Shown here one piece after another: positions 37,445 through 46,260 of a stretch of DNA of 64,000 bases (the first letter of the stretch is position 1; every line of letters begins with the position of its first letter). A program made the translations under genes and the position numbers. The stretch is from Burkholderiales bacterium (GTDB taxonomy: Bacteria; Pseudomonadota; Gammaproteobacteria; Burkholderiales; SG8-41). The notes under the pieces were generated by a model. It was not told the DNA's origin. It did not search any database and saw nothing but the letters and a program-made list of their open reading frames with translations. The stretch is from positions 43,001 through 107,000 of the forward strand of contig JADZGE010000058.1 of assembly GCA_020854035.1 (NCBI GenBank). The letters are read 5' to 3'.

Positions 37445-38824
37445 CTAATCGCACGCCGCGCCACACACCGCGAGCATCTCCTGCACCCGAGTCATCTTTT
37501 CCCTCGGCTTGCCCTTGGCCCGGCCCGTTCGGACTTCGGTCTCGTCGATCCGCAGCCATTCTTCATACGTTACGTGCCGCTTGCCGCGCGCCGCAAGCAT
37601 GGCCGCAAGGCCCGCGGATCCGGATTTCGGCATCGTATCCAGGCCCGGCAGATCCGAAAGCAGGCTTGCGACCGTCGCGACGCTGTCTGCCCGGTTGGTG
37701 CCGATGATCCCCGTTGCACCGCGCTTGATCCATCCCGTCGCATACAGCCCACGGATGGCGTTTCCGCTTGGGTCGATCAGCCTGCCGTCACGGTGCGGGA
37801 TGGTTCCGCGCGCGTCATCAAAGGGCAGGCCGGCGATGGGCACGCCATGGTATCCGATCGAGCGGAAGACAAGGCCACACGGCATGTCGATGAATTCTTC
37901 CGTATCGACCGCCGCCTGCCGGAAGGGCTCGCCGGTGAGCCTCGTTCTGGCAAAACGGACACCTTCGACGCGCCGGTGACCCGATATCTGCCTGGGGTTC
38001 CTGAAGAAATGGAAATAGCAGCGGCGATGCGCGTCGGAACTGCCCGAGGCGAAGCGCCGGAAGGTCTCCAGGTTTTTTGCCAGGTTGCGGCTCATCTTGT
38101 CGGCTGCCTCGATGCGGCACGTTTCCGACAGGTCGAGGTCACCCGGATGCACCACCGCGGAGCATTGCGCGATCTCGCCGATTTCGCTTAATTCCTGCGA
38201 AGTGAATTTCGCCTGTGCCGGGCCCCTGCGGCCCACGATGTGCACCTCCCTGATCCTGCTCTTCGCGAGCGCGTCCAGCGCATGCGCCGCGATATCGGTG
38301 TGCCTGAGGTGATCGACTGGTTTGACGAGTATCCGGGCGATATCGAGCGCGACATTGCCCTGCCCGATGATCACCGCGACCTCCTGGGCAAGGTCGAAGG
38401 TGCACGCGTGGTAATCGGGGTGGCCGTTATACCACCCCACGAACTCCGAGGCCGGGTGACTCCCCGGGAGCTTCTCCCCGGGGATACCGAGCCTCCGATC
38501 GGTCCCCGCGCCGCAGGCAAGTACGACGGCGTGATGGGTGTCCATCAACTCGCCCATGCCTATGTCGCGGTCGACGTGGACGTTACCGAGGAAGAAAAAG
38601 GCCGCCGACCTCGCGATACGATCGTACACGAGGATCGGTTGCTTCAGCTTCGGATGATCGGGGGCGACCCCGCTGCGCACCAGGCCATAGGGAACCGGCA
38701 AGCGCTCGATCATCGTCACTTCGACGATGCGCCCCGATCGCAGCAGCGCCTCCGCCGCGTAAAAGCCGCTCGGGCCGCTGCCGATGATGGCGACCTTCAG
38801 CGGCAACTCGGTCGATCCCGGCAT
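37445..38824 (-). CDS. FprA-type NADPH-ferredoxin (adrenodoxin-like) reductase
   Basis: 459 residues. FAD site VAIIGSGPSGFYAAEALL, then VPYGLVRSGVAPDHPKLK, the characteristic loop of FprA/adrenodoxin reductases, NADP-type fold around VIIGQGNVALDIARIL and the C-terminal FRSIGYHGVPIAGLPFDD and GLYATGWIKRGATGIIGTNR motifs. It passes electrons from NAD(P)H to a ferredoxin. Its gene starts 11 nt after the 7Fe ferredoxin gene, so they probably form one electron-transfer chain, perhaps serving the damaged molybdopterin oxidoreductase or a partner encoded elsewhere. No oxygenase is encoded nearby. Confidence 0.92.
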   Translation of the reverse strand: MPGSTELPLKVAIIGSGPSGFYAAEALLRSGRIVEVTMIERLPVPYGLVRSGVAPDHPKLKQPILVYDRIARSAAFFFLGNVHVDRDIGMGELMDTHHAVVLACGAGTDRRLGIPGEKLPGSHPASEFVGWYNGHPDYHACTFDLAQEVAVIIGQGNVALDIARILVKPVDHLRHTDIAAHALDALAKSRIREVHIVGRRGPAQAKFTSQELSEIGEIAQCSAVVHPGDLDLSETCRIEAADKMSRNLAKNLETFRRFASGSSDAHRRCYFHFFRNPRQISGHRRVEGVRFARTRLTGEPFRQAAVDTEEFIDMPCGLVFRSIGYHGVPIAGLPFDDARGTIPHRDGRLIDPSGNAIRGLYATGWIKRGATGIIGTNRADSVATVASLLSDLPGLDTMPKSGSAGLAAMLAARGKRHVTYEEWLRIDETEVRTGRAKGKPREKMTRVQEMLAVCGAACD

Positions 38825-38835
38825 CGGGACAACCG

Positions 38836-39141
38836 TCAGAAACCCAACGCCGCCCGCTTCGCCGCCGCCGTGGGCAACGGGTCGGCGCCCTCCGTCACAA
38901 GGGGCAGTACCGCGGCCCGCTCGCGATTAATGCCGATCCATTCCGCCTTTTCCGGCGGGAGATCGTTCTCGAGGTAGATCGCCTGCACGGGGCATACCGG
39001 AATACAGGCACAGCAATCGATACAGGCGTCGCTGTCTATGTAGACCATCCTCTCGTCGCCGTGAAAACAGGCAACGGGGCAGACCTTTACGCATTCGGTG
39101 AAACGACATCCCTCGCAATTGTCGGTAACAATTACCGCCAT
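38836..39141 (-). CDS. 7Fe ferredoxin ([3Fe-4S][4Fe-4S])
   Basis: 101 residues, ATG at 39141 behind GGGAGATTCC. The Cys spacing NCEGCRFTECVKVCPVACF and ACIDCCACIPVCPVQAIYLE is that of FdxA-type ferredoxins, with one 3Fe and one 4Fe cluster. The last third (KAEWIGINRE...) is the usual helical extension of proteobacterial FdxA. It is soluble and cytosolic. It forms an operon with the FprA-like reductase and, upstream, a Bug gene. In such units it is the direct partner of the reductase. Confidence 0.92.
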   Translation of the reverse strand: MAVIVTDNCEGCRFTECVKVCPVACFHGDERMVYIDSDACIDCCACIPVCPVQAIYLENDLPPEKAEWIGINRERAAVLPLVTEGADPLPTAAAKRAALGF

Positions 39142-39192
39142 GGAATCTCCCGGATGCGGAAGCAGGACCGCGCGCGCGCCACTGTCACCTCG

Positions 39193-40173
39193 CTATTCCA
39201 CTTTCGCGTTGGCCTGGCGCACGACCTTTTCCCAGAACGCGAGGTTCGTCCTGATGTAGGAACGGAAGTTCTCGGGAGTCGATATCAGCGGACTTGCGCC
39301 AAGCGCCGCGAAGCGCTCCAGCAGAGCGGGTTGTGGCTCGGCGAGAAACGCCGCGAGAGCGCCGTTCAGTTTCCGTACCACCGGGCCCGGCGTGCCACCG
39401 GGCGCAAGCACGCCGTACCACTGATCGACGTCGTAACCTTCGATTCCGGACTCGGAAACGCTGGGGATATCCGGCACGAACGGCATCCTCTTTTCCGTGG
39501 TCACCGCGAGCGCCCGGAGCCTGCCGCTATTCAGAAACGCGATGCACGCGGGAAGACTCGACATCGTGAAATCGACCCTGCCGCCCAGCAGATCCGCCAG
39601 GGCCGGGGCAAGGCCCTTGTAGGGCACGTGCTGTATTCGCACCTTGGTCATGCTTTTCAGCAGCTCTCCCGCAAGATGGCCGACGCTGCCATTGCCCCCG
39701 GTCGAGTAGTTGAGCTGCCCCGGTTTCGCTCTCGCGAGCGCGAGGAGTTCCTTGATCGAGCGCACGGGCAGGGACGGGCGGACGACGACGACGAAAGGCG
39801 ACGACACCACCCTCGCGACGGGCGAAAAATCCCTGATGGGGTCGTACGGCGCGTTCGCATAGAGGTTCGGATTGATCGTGAAGCTCGATGTCGCAAAAAG
39901 TATCGTGTAGCCGTCCGCCGTGGCCTTGGCCGCCATTCCGGTGGCGGTCGAAGAACCGGCTCCGGGCCGGTTGTCGACAACAACCTGTGAAGCGAGCTTG
40001 CCGCCGAGCTCCGCGGATATGAGGCGCGCCATGATATCGGCGCCTCCCCCCGGCGGAAAGCCCACGATCATTCGTATCGGTCTGTCGGGATACGCTTCGG
40101 CCCCGCTCGAGGCCGCTCCCAGGCAGGCGCCTGCAGCGGCCGCGGCGAGAAACAGATGGCCGGCGATCGTCAT
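39193..40173 (-). CDS. Bug/TctC-family periplasmic substrate-binding protein (8 of 9)
   Basis: 326 residues from the ATG at 40173. The track shows one 911-residue ORF, but the Bug part starts with its own signal peptide (MTIAGHLFLAAAAAGACLG) ending AEAYPDRPIRMIVGFPPGGG. The motif is HVPYKGLA and IPSVSESGIEGYDVDQW follows. Its ATG overlaps the TGA that ends the molybdopterin oxidoreductase reading frame (ATGA), a translational-coupling arrangement. The long fusion ORF arises only because the enzyme gene is frameshifted. Confidence 0.9.
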   Translation of the reverse strand: MTIAGHLFLAAAAAGACLGAASSGAEAYPDRPIRMIVGFPPGGGADIMARLISAELGGKLASQVVVDNRPGAGSSTATGMAAKATADGYTILFATSSFTINPNLYANAPYDPIRDFSPVARVVSSPFVVVVRPSLPVRSIKELLALARAKPGQLNYSTGGNGSVGHLAGELLKSMTKVRIQHVPYKGLAPALADLLGGRVDFTMSSLPACIAFLNSGRLRALAVTTEKRMPFVPDIPSVSESGIEGYDVDQWYGVLAPGGTPGPVVRKLNGALAAFLAEPQPALLERFAALGASPLISTPENFRSYIRTNLAFWEKVVRQANAKVE

Positions 40174-41862
40174 GGCGCACCCCCGGCCGCGCCGACCGCG
40201 GGACGCGGAATCTCGTGCGGTTCGGCGCGCGCGATTCGACAGGCCGTGTTCCGCGCTTCGGCCGAGCCGGAGATCGGATCCCACGGCGGACCATAGGGAA
40301 TGGCGACGTCGATATTGAAAGTGAGCGCGCCGTGATCGGCACCCTCGATCTCCGGGTACCACCATCCCATGCCGGTCGCCACCACCCCGTCCGGGACCTC
40401 GTCCGTGATCAGCGCCTTCAGCAAAGCCCTTCTCGATATCGCTTCTTGCCTCTCCCATGGCCGGCAGCACCCGCTGCACCACCGAAAGACAGGGCCCGCT
40501 CTGATCCACCGAAACGTCATCTTCCTCGAGCTGCGTCGTCTTCGGCAGCACGAAGTCCGCGAGTTCCGCGGTCGGCGTGATGTGATCGGTCGCGACGACC
40601 AGCAGGTCGAGCCTGCCGAGCGCCGCGATCGTATCGCGGATATCCGGGTACGTGCAGACGATGTTGACCCCGCTTGCATACAGGGCCTTGACGGGATAGG
40701 GCTCTCCCGTCAACACGGCGCGAATCAGCGAGGGGTTGTGCGAGGACTTCGACCAGCTGTCCGGGCCGCACCAGAGCGGAAACCGCTCGCCACCGATGAT
40801 GGTCCGCTCTATCTCTTCGGGCAGGCGGAAAGTCCGATCGTTGATGATATTGAAGTAATCACGAAAACCCGCCTGCTGTTTCGGCAGGCGGTTGGTACCC
40901 TCGCGGTCGAGATTTCCCGTGAGGGCGAGAAGCGCGTGATAACCGATCGTCGTCCTTACGCCGTTCGCCTGCGCGTCCACTCCGTGGCCAAGAATCAGGC
41001 ATCCCGGCTTCGTCGTCGCGAAGGTTCGCGCGGCGTGCACGATGGTGTCGACCGGCAAACCCGTGATTCCGGATGCGACCGCGGGCGGATAGCGCGCCGC
41101 GCGTTCCCGCAGGCGCTCCTCACCCGTGCACCACTCCCCGACAAAATCGCGGTCCTGCAGGTCTTCATCGAAGATCACGTGGATCATCGATAGCGCGAGC
41201 GCCGCATCGGTACCCGGCTTGATTCGCAGCCATTGGTCCGACATGTTCGCGACCTGCGTGCCTCGCGGATCCACGACGATGATCCGCGCGCCCGCTCTCC
41301 TCGCCTGCTTGATATTCATCCATTGCACCACGTTCGAATCGGACGGGCTTTCCCCGATCACGAGAACGCAGCGCGCCCTGGCGAGCTCGTTTCCCGGCTG
41401 CGCGCTCGCGCCGGTCAGCATGGCCGCGGTATAGCGGCAACCCTGGCACAGATCCTGGTTGATCATGTAGTTGGGCGAGCCGATGCTGCGCAGGAGCTGC
41501 GTCATCGCGACCCCGCGGCTCACGAAATGATTCGATACTGCGCCGGCAATCGCCGTGGCGCCGAATTCGGACTTGACGCGCCGCATTTGTTCGGCGATCG
41601 CGTCGAACGCTTCGTCCCAGGAGATTCTCCGCCACTTGCCGTCCCCGCGCTCGCCGGCACGGCGCAAGGGATACAGAGGCCGGTCGGCGTGCTCGCGAGC
41701 GACAATGGGCGCGTTCATTCCCTTGACGCAGAACGCCCCCCGCGAGCCCGGATGCCCCGGATTGCCGGTTATGCGTACGACGCGGCCGTCCTCGACGTGG
41801 ACGAGCGCGCCGCACCGAACCGAGCACTCCTTGCAGGTGGTCGGAATCACTCTGGTCGTCAT
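40170..41862 (-). pseudogene. Molybdopterin oxidoreductase with internal deletion and frameshift
   Basis: Read from the ATG at 41862 (MTTRVIPTTCKEC). The [4Fe-4S] motif C-x2-C-x3-C-x27-C (CKECSVRC...FCVKG), GRVVRITGNPGHP, and a DLCQGCRYTAAML segment with a probable Mo-ligand Cys are present. The first frame is good to about GEARSDIE near 40437, then turns to shadow sequence. The next frame continues from there as ALLKALITDEVPDGVVATGMG, WWYPEIEG and IARAEPHEIPRP to the TGA at 40170-40172. This is the family's C-terminal molydopterin-binding end. At least 100 residues between these parts are missing and the frame shifts at the junction, so the product is unlikely to be active. Confidence 0.75.
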
Positions 41863-42003
41863 GAATGCCCCCCACGAACAATCACGATATCGAGAAGCCG
41901 TGCGATGCGTCTCTCGCGATACGCCCAAGCGAGCTTCTTCCGTTGACGCGCCGCAGTCTCACGAGCTTCGACCGGGTGAATGCTATTTCCGCGCGCATAG
42001 GCG

Positions 42004-42031
42004 ATCAAAGACTATAATCGCATGAGTTGAT
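42004..42031. promoter_or_regulatory. Inverted repeat around a -10-like box in the LysR/molybdopterin divergent region
   Basis: ATCAA (42004-42008) and TTGAT (42027-42031) form a spaced inverted repeat with TATAAT at 42013-42018 in between. It lies just upstream of the LysR gene start (42043) and opposite the molybdopterin oxidoreductase gene (start 41862). LysR regulators often bind such sites to control their own gene and the divergent one. No good -35 box was found for TATAAT at the normal distance, so the promoter call is weak. Confidence 0.4.
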
Positions 42032-42042
42032 ACATCTTTCGC

Positions 42043-42981
42043 ATGATGGCGTTTATGCATCTGAAACAATTGCTGTTTCTGCGCGAGGTGGTCGACAGGC
42101 AGTTCAGCGTATCGGAGGCCGCCGCGGCGCTGCACACCTCGCAGCCGAGCGTGAGCCGGCAGGTTCACGCGCTCGAAGACGAGCTGGGGGTGAAGATCTT
42201 CGTGAGGCGGAAGAAGCGCTTTCGGGGTCTCACCAAGCCGGGAACGGAAATCCTCCGGGTCGCGCGGCGGATCCTCCGGGAAACCGACAGCCTTCGCAAC
42301 CTCGGCAGGGACTACCTTGACCGGGATTCGGGGACGCTCACCATCAGCACTTCGCACACCCAGGCCCGTTATGTGCTGCCTCGCGTGGTCCAGTCCTTTA
42401 CCAGAGCGCATCCCGGGGTCAGCGTCATTCTTCGTCAGGGCACCCCGCTGCAGACGATGGAGTGGGTACAAAGCGGCGAAGCAGACCTGTCGCTGTCGTC
42501 GGAATCGGGTCGCCATCCGGAAGATGTCGTGCTGTTGCCCTGCCACGATCACCACAAGATCGTCCTGGTTCCGCGTGGACATCCGTTGCTTGCGGTAAGA
42601 CCTCTCACGTTGCAGGCATTGGCGGATTACCCCCTCATTACCTACGACTCCCAGTTCCTGACCAACTCGGTTGTCCTGGCTGCGTTTGACTCGCATCACC
42701 TGCAGCCGAAGGTTGTGCTCAGCGCCACGGACGTGGACGTCATGAAGACCTACGTCAAGTCGGGGCTCGGTATCGCGATCGTTGTCGAACTTGCCTATGA
42801 CGAAAAGGAAGATCCGACGCTACGCGCTCTCGATGCCCGGCATCTGTTCGCCCCCAGCCGCATCAGCATCGGCGTGGCGAGGAACGGGTACTTGCGAAGT
42901 TATGCCTTTGACTTCATCAGGCTGTACTCGCCTGCGCTCACCAGAGCGAACGTCGAGCGCGCCATCTTCGAAGGCGAGTAG
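42043..42981 (+). CDS. LysR-family regulator, CysB-like
   Basis: Up to 312 residues; ATG codons at 42043, 42046 and 42055 are all possible, and the last gives MHLKQLLFLREVV, the usual CysB-type start. The HTH is FSVSEAAAALHTSQPSVSRQVHALEDELG, followed by KKRFRGLTKPG, typical of CysB/Cbl. The effector domain has TISTSHTQARYVLPRVVQSF and ATDVDVMKTYVKSGLGIAIV, which match the sulfur-sensing group. It is divergent from the molybdopterin oxidoreductase gene and upstream of RidA. The target may be a sulfur- or nitrogen-linked pathway rather than cysteine synthesis. Confidence 0.9.
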   Translation: MMAFMHLKQLLFLREVVDRQFSVSEAAAALHTSQPSVSRQVHALEDELGVKIFVRRKKRFRGLTKPGTEILRVARRILRETDSLRNLGRDYLDRDSGTLTISTSHTQARYVLPRVVQSFTRAHPGVSVILRQGTPLQTMEWVQSGEADLSLSSESGRHPEDVVLLPCHDHHKIVLVPRGHPLLAVRPLTLQALADYPLITYDSQFLTNSVVLAAFDSHHLQPKVVLSATDVDVMKTYVKSGLGIAIVVELAYDEKEDPTLRALDARHLFAPSRISIGVARNGYLRSYAFDFIRLYSPALTRANVERAIFEGE

Positions 42982-43198
42982 AAGCCGGGCGGCGGATTCC
43001 AGTCGCGTTGCGCGCCGCGGCGCGCGGCGGTCATTCGCCTCGCGCATGATCTCATACGGATTTCATCCTTGCCTCGTACCCGGGACTTCATGATAATCGT
43101 CCGGCGGGAGGAGCTTGCGGCCGGCATTCGACGGGATCTCCGGGTTCGACGAATGCGGCCCCGGTTGAACGCTGGATCCGGAAACGCTCGAGGTAACG

Positions 43199-43642
43199 GT
43201 GTTGGAAAAGGCTGTCGTTCGAAGCGACGTCCCCGAAACCGGCGGCCCCTTCAACCTCGGGGTGACATTCGGGCCGTTGCTGTTCATTTCGGGCCTGCCC
43301 CCGTTCACGGAAGACTATTGCGCGACGCTGCGGGCCAGTCGTGAACGCGGCGAAAGACCGCCTCCCTATGAACCGGCGCCCTTTCATGAGCAGGTGACCA
43401 TCGTGCTCGATCACGTAAAACGCGTTGCCGAAGCTGCCGGTTCGAACATGGATTGCCTGCTGAAGGTGAACGTCTGGCTGAAGGATCAGACGCGAATGGA
43501 GGAATTCGACCGGATCTATCGCACGTACTTCAGCGGGCCCGATTCGCTGCCCGCCCGCACGAGGATTCAGGCGGGCCGCACGCCGATGGATTGCGACCTG
43601 GAAGTCGAGGCGATCGGATACATCCCGGGCGCCTCGTGGTGA
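43199..43642 (+). CDS. RidA-family protein, second copy
   Basis: 147 residues, GTG start at 43199 with GAGGTAACG upstream. Family features: GVTFGPLLFISGLPPF, VLDHVKRVAEAAGSNMDCLL, KVNVWLKDQTRMEEFDRIY, and C-terminal CDLEVEAIGYIPG. An insertion CATLRASRERGERPPPYEP sits after the first strand and is longer than usual. The active-site Arg (as in RTR-type) reads PARTRIQAGRTPM. Likely acts on a reactive imine or related metabolite. The Bug gene follows about 94 nt downstream on the same strand. Confidence 0.85.
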   Translation: MLEKAVVRSDVPETGGPFNLGVTFGPLLFISGLPPFTEDYCATLRASRERGERPPPYEPAPFHEQVTIVLDHVKRVAEAAGSNMDCLLKVNVWLKDQTRMEEFDRIYRTYFSGPDSLPARTRIQAGRTPMDCDLEVEAIGYIPGASW

Positions 43643-43736
43643 TGAGTATTCAACGCCCGAACCGGCGCGAACGAGACGATCGGAGACGCAATTCCTGCCG
43701 AATCCCGCGCTGTGCCGCGGCATTGCGGAGGAAGTC

Positions 43737-44711
43737 ATGATCGTCGAACGAAATGCAGCGCGCGGCGCGGTTTTTCTCGCGCTCCTCTGCTTTTTGGCGA
43801 GCGGCACACTCGCGCAGGAGTTTCCCGACCGGCCGATACGCTTCATCGCCGGATACCCGCCCGGCAGCCAGAGCGATACCGTCGCGCGCCTCCTGGGACA
43901 GGGGCTCACCCAGTTGTGGGGACAGCAGGTGATTGTCGATAACCGGCCGGGAGCGGCGGGAAACATTGCCGCGGAGATAACGGCAAGGGCGCAGCCCGAC
44001 GGCTACACGATGCTGCTGGTGGCGACCAACCACACCATTGTTTCGAGTCTTTACCGGAAATTGTCGTTCGACCCCGTCAGGGACTTCGAACCCGTGGCTC
44101 TGGTCTCCACCACGCCCACGATCCTGATAGTCAATCCGTCGCTGCCGGTGAAATCCGTGGCGGATTTCATCGCGTTCGCCAGGGCGAAGCCGGGCGAGCT
44201 GAGTTACGGCTCGTCCGGAACCGGCGCTTCGCCTCACCTGGTCATGGAGTTGTTCAAGACCATCGGCGGACTCGATATCGTGCACGTCCCGTACAAGGGA
44301 ATACCGCAGGCCCTCGTGGATCTGCTGGCCGGGCGGATTCATACGATGTTCTCCACCGTGGCGCCGGCGATGCCCTACGTGAGATCCGGCAAGGTCAGGG
44401 CGCTGGGGGTCTCGACCGCGGGGCGTTCGCGGGCGGCGCCGGATGTGCCGGCGATATCGGAGAGTCTGCCCGGATTCGATGCCGCGTCATGGCAGGGCGT
44501 CCTGGTGCCGGCGGCAACGCCCAAACGAATCGTTCAACGGCTTAACGCCGCGATCGTCAGGATCGTGCGCACGCCCGAAGTCAACCAGCGCATGGTCGCG
44601 TTGGGCTATAACCCCGTCGGGAGCACCCCTGACGAGCTTGGCGCCTTCATCCGGTCGGAAACGACGAAGTGGTCCAAGGTCGCCAAGGCCTCGGGAGCCC
44701 GTCTGGATTAG
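43737..44711 (+). CDS. Bug/TctC-family periplasmic substrate-binding protein (9 of 9)
   Basis: 324 residues, ATG at 43737, with GGAGGAAGTC upstream. Signal peptide FLALLCFLASGTLAQ, mature EFPDRPIRFIAGYPPGSQSD; the family Gly-Gly after PPG is Ser-Gln here, a change in the first ligand loop. HVPYKGIP and APDVPAISESLPGF follow. It is the most divergent of the nine in this opening. The dihydroxyphthalate-decarboxylase-like gene begins 45 nt after its stop, so the two may share a phthalate- or dicarboxylate-type substrate. Confidence 0.9.
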   Translation: MIVERNAARGAVFLALLCFLASGTLAQEFPDRPIRFIAGYPPGSQSDTVARLLGQGLTQLWGQQVIVDNRPGAAGNIAAEITARAQPDGYTMLLVATNHTIVSSLYRKLSFDPVRDFEPVALVSTTPTILIVNPSLPVKSVADFIAFARAKPGELSYGSSGTGASPHLVMELFKTIGGLDIVHVPYKGIPQALVDLLAGRIHTMFSTVAPAMPYVRSGKVRALGVSTAGRSRAAPDVPAISESLPGFDAASWQGVLVPAATPKRIVQRLNAAIVRIVRTPEVNQRMVALGYNPVGSTPDELGAFIRSETTKWSKVAKASGARLD

Positions 44712-44756
44712 TTGCGGACCCCGGACGCGCGCAGTCTGCGGGTATCCGGGAGCGAC

Positions 44757-45359
44757 ATGCCGGTCGAGATGAACGACATCGCGCATGCCATGCAGACCGT
44801 CGAGCTTGCCGGGGCGGATTACGAACATACCCCGAGTCTCGATGGCGTAGTCGACGGGGTCGTCATCAAGTACACAGCGCGGCCGGTCACGGAGATTTTC
44901 GGCAGCATGATCGGCGGGCGCAGCTTCGAGGCGTGCGAGTTTTCTCTCTCCAGCCATATTCCTCTCAAGGACCGCGGCGCCGAGTGGCTGGAAGCAATAC
45001 CGGTATTCCCCAACCGCGGTTTCCGCCACGGCACGCTTGTCGTAAGACGTGAGAGCGACCTCGTCGATCCTGTCCAGCTTCGCGGCCGGAAGATCGGAGT
45101 CTTTCATGCGTATGCCGGCGCCAAGGCGAGCGCCTACGGGAGGCGCGTGGGTGCAACGATGATCCCCTGGGGCAAACGCATGTCGACCGACGTGTTCGAT
45201 TTCTTCGGTGGCGATCCGTTGCCGTACGGGCTCACGGAAGCCAATCGAAAGGTGATTGCCAAGCTGGTCGAGTACCTGCACGAACAGAAGCTGATATCGG
45301 GCAGACCGGACGTCGACGCCTTGTTCGTGCGAGGCAGCATGGCATACCGGGAACGGTGA
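44757..45359 (+). CDS. 4,5-dihydroxyphthalate decarboxylase-like/ABC-binding fold protein, internally shortened
   Basis: 200 residues from the ATG at 44757 behind GGGAGCGAC; the track start at 44712 is a TTG. The N-terminal half (ADYEHTPSLDGVV, FEACEFSLSSHIPL, AIPVFPNRGFRHGTL, DLRGRKIGV-like) and the C-terminal end (MIPWGKRMST, PYGLTEANRKVIAKLVEYLH, PDVDALF) match both ends of the ~330-residue 4,5-dihydroxyphthalate decarboxylase family. A middle block of about 120-130 residues is missing just after GRKIGVFHAY, and the frame is kept. Half of the second lobe is therefore absent, and normal activity is doubtful. Confidence 0.72.
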   Translation: MPVEMNDIAHAMQTVELAGADYEHTPSLDGVVDGVVIKYTARPVTEIFGSMIGGRSFEACEFSLSSHIPLKDRGAEWLEAIPVFPNRGFRHGTLVVRRESDLVDPVQLRGRKIGVFHAYAGAKASAYGRRVGATMIPWGKRMSTDVFDFFGGDPLPYGLTEANRKVIAKLVEYLHEQKLISGRPDVDALFVRGSMAYRER

Positions 45360-45471
45360 TACGGCGGGCGGCCCGCTGTAGTCCGACGGGTCGAGCGGGT
45401 GCGCGCCGGTGACACCCCGACGCGGGAGGCCGCCGGAGAATTCCCGCCCGGGCGCAAGTAGAATTCGCGCC

Positions 45472-46260
45472 ATGCCCATCGATACGCGCCATCCCCGGCA
45501 GATCCGGGAGGACATCCGCAACGGCCGCCTGCGCGGGGTCACGGCGGGACTCGGCCGCAACTACGTCCAGGCGAATCTCGCCGTCCTGCCGAAGGAGCAC
45601 GCCTACGATTTCCTGCTCTTCTGCCAGCGCAATCCGCGTGCCTGTCCCATCGTCGAAGTGACCGACGCGGGATCCCCGGAGCCCGTGGCGGTCGCGCCCG
45701 GGGCCGATGTCCGGACCGACATATCGCGCTTTCGCATCTACCGTCACGGGGAACTTGCCGGGGAAGTGACCGACGCGCGGCCGTACTGGCGCGATGACCT
45801 CGTCGCCTTCCTGCTCGGCTGCTCGTTCACTTTCGAGTGGGCGATGATCGAGGCGGGCGTGCGGTTGTGGCACGTCGAGCACGGGAAGGGCGTCGCGATG
45901 TGGTCGACCTCGATCCCGTGCCGGCCGGCGGGCATTTTCCATGGTCCCATGGTGGTTTCGATGCGGCCGATCCGGGGCGGCGATCTCGCGAGGGCGGTCA
46001 CGGCGAGCGCGCGCTTTCCCGGCGCCCACGGCGCGCCCGTACACATCGGCGACCCGGCCGCGATCGGCATCCGTGACATCGCCCGGCCCGACTGGGGCGA
46101 CCCGCAGGAGATCGCGCCGGGCGACGTGCCCGTCTTCTGGGCCTGCGGGGTCACGCCGCAGGCCGTCGCGCTCGCCTCGAAGCTGCCGTTCATGATCACG
46201 CACAGTCCGGGGCACATGTTCATCACCGATCTCCCCAACTCCGCCCTCGCCGCGCTGTGA
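45472..46260 (+). CDS. Putative hydro-lyase / D-glutamate cyclase family (DUF1445)
   Basis: 262 residues from the ATG at 45472; the track start is 21 codons upstream. Conserved segments are IREDIRNGRLRGVTAGLG and FLLFCQRNPRACPIVEVTD, then DLVAFLLGCSFTFEWAM, IFHGPMVVSMRP, and the C-terminal PVFWACGVTPQAVALASK and THSPGHMFITDL. This is the DUF1445 family, which includes mammalian D-glutamate cyclase. It is usually linked to 5-oxoprolinase genes. Its stop overlaps the start of the PxpB gene by 4 nt (GTGA), so the three genes form a coupled operon. Confidence 0.9.
   Translation: MPIDTRHPRQIREDIRNGRLRGVTAGLGRNYVQANLAVLPKEHAYDFLLFCQRNPRACPIVEVTDAGSPEPVAVAPGADVRTDISRFRIYRHGELAGEVTDARPYWRDDLVAFLLGCSFTFEWAMIEAGVRLWHVEHGKGVAMWSTSIPCRPAGIFHGPMVVSMRPIRGGDLARAVTASARFPGAHGAPVHIGDPAAIGIRDIARPDWGDPQEIAPGDVPVFWACGVTPQAVALASKLPFMITHSPGHMFITDLPNSALAAL

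Noticed and set aside
39193-41928. 911-residue ORF joining a molybdopterin oxidoreductase and a Bug receptor
   Set aside because: The Bug part has its own signal peptide and start, and the enzyme's true C-terminus is in another frame ending in an ATGA overlap. The fusion is a product of frameshift.
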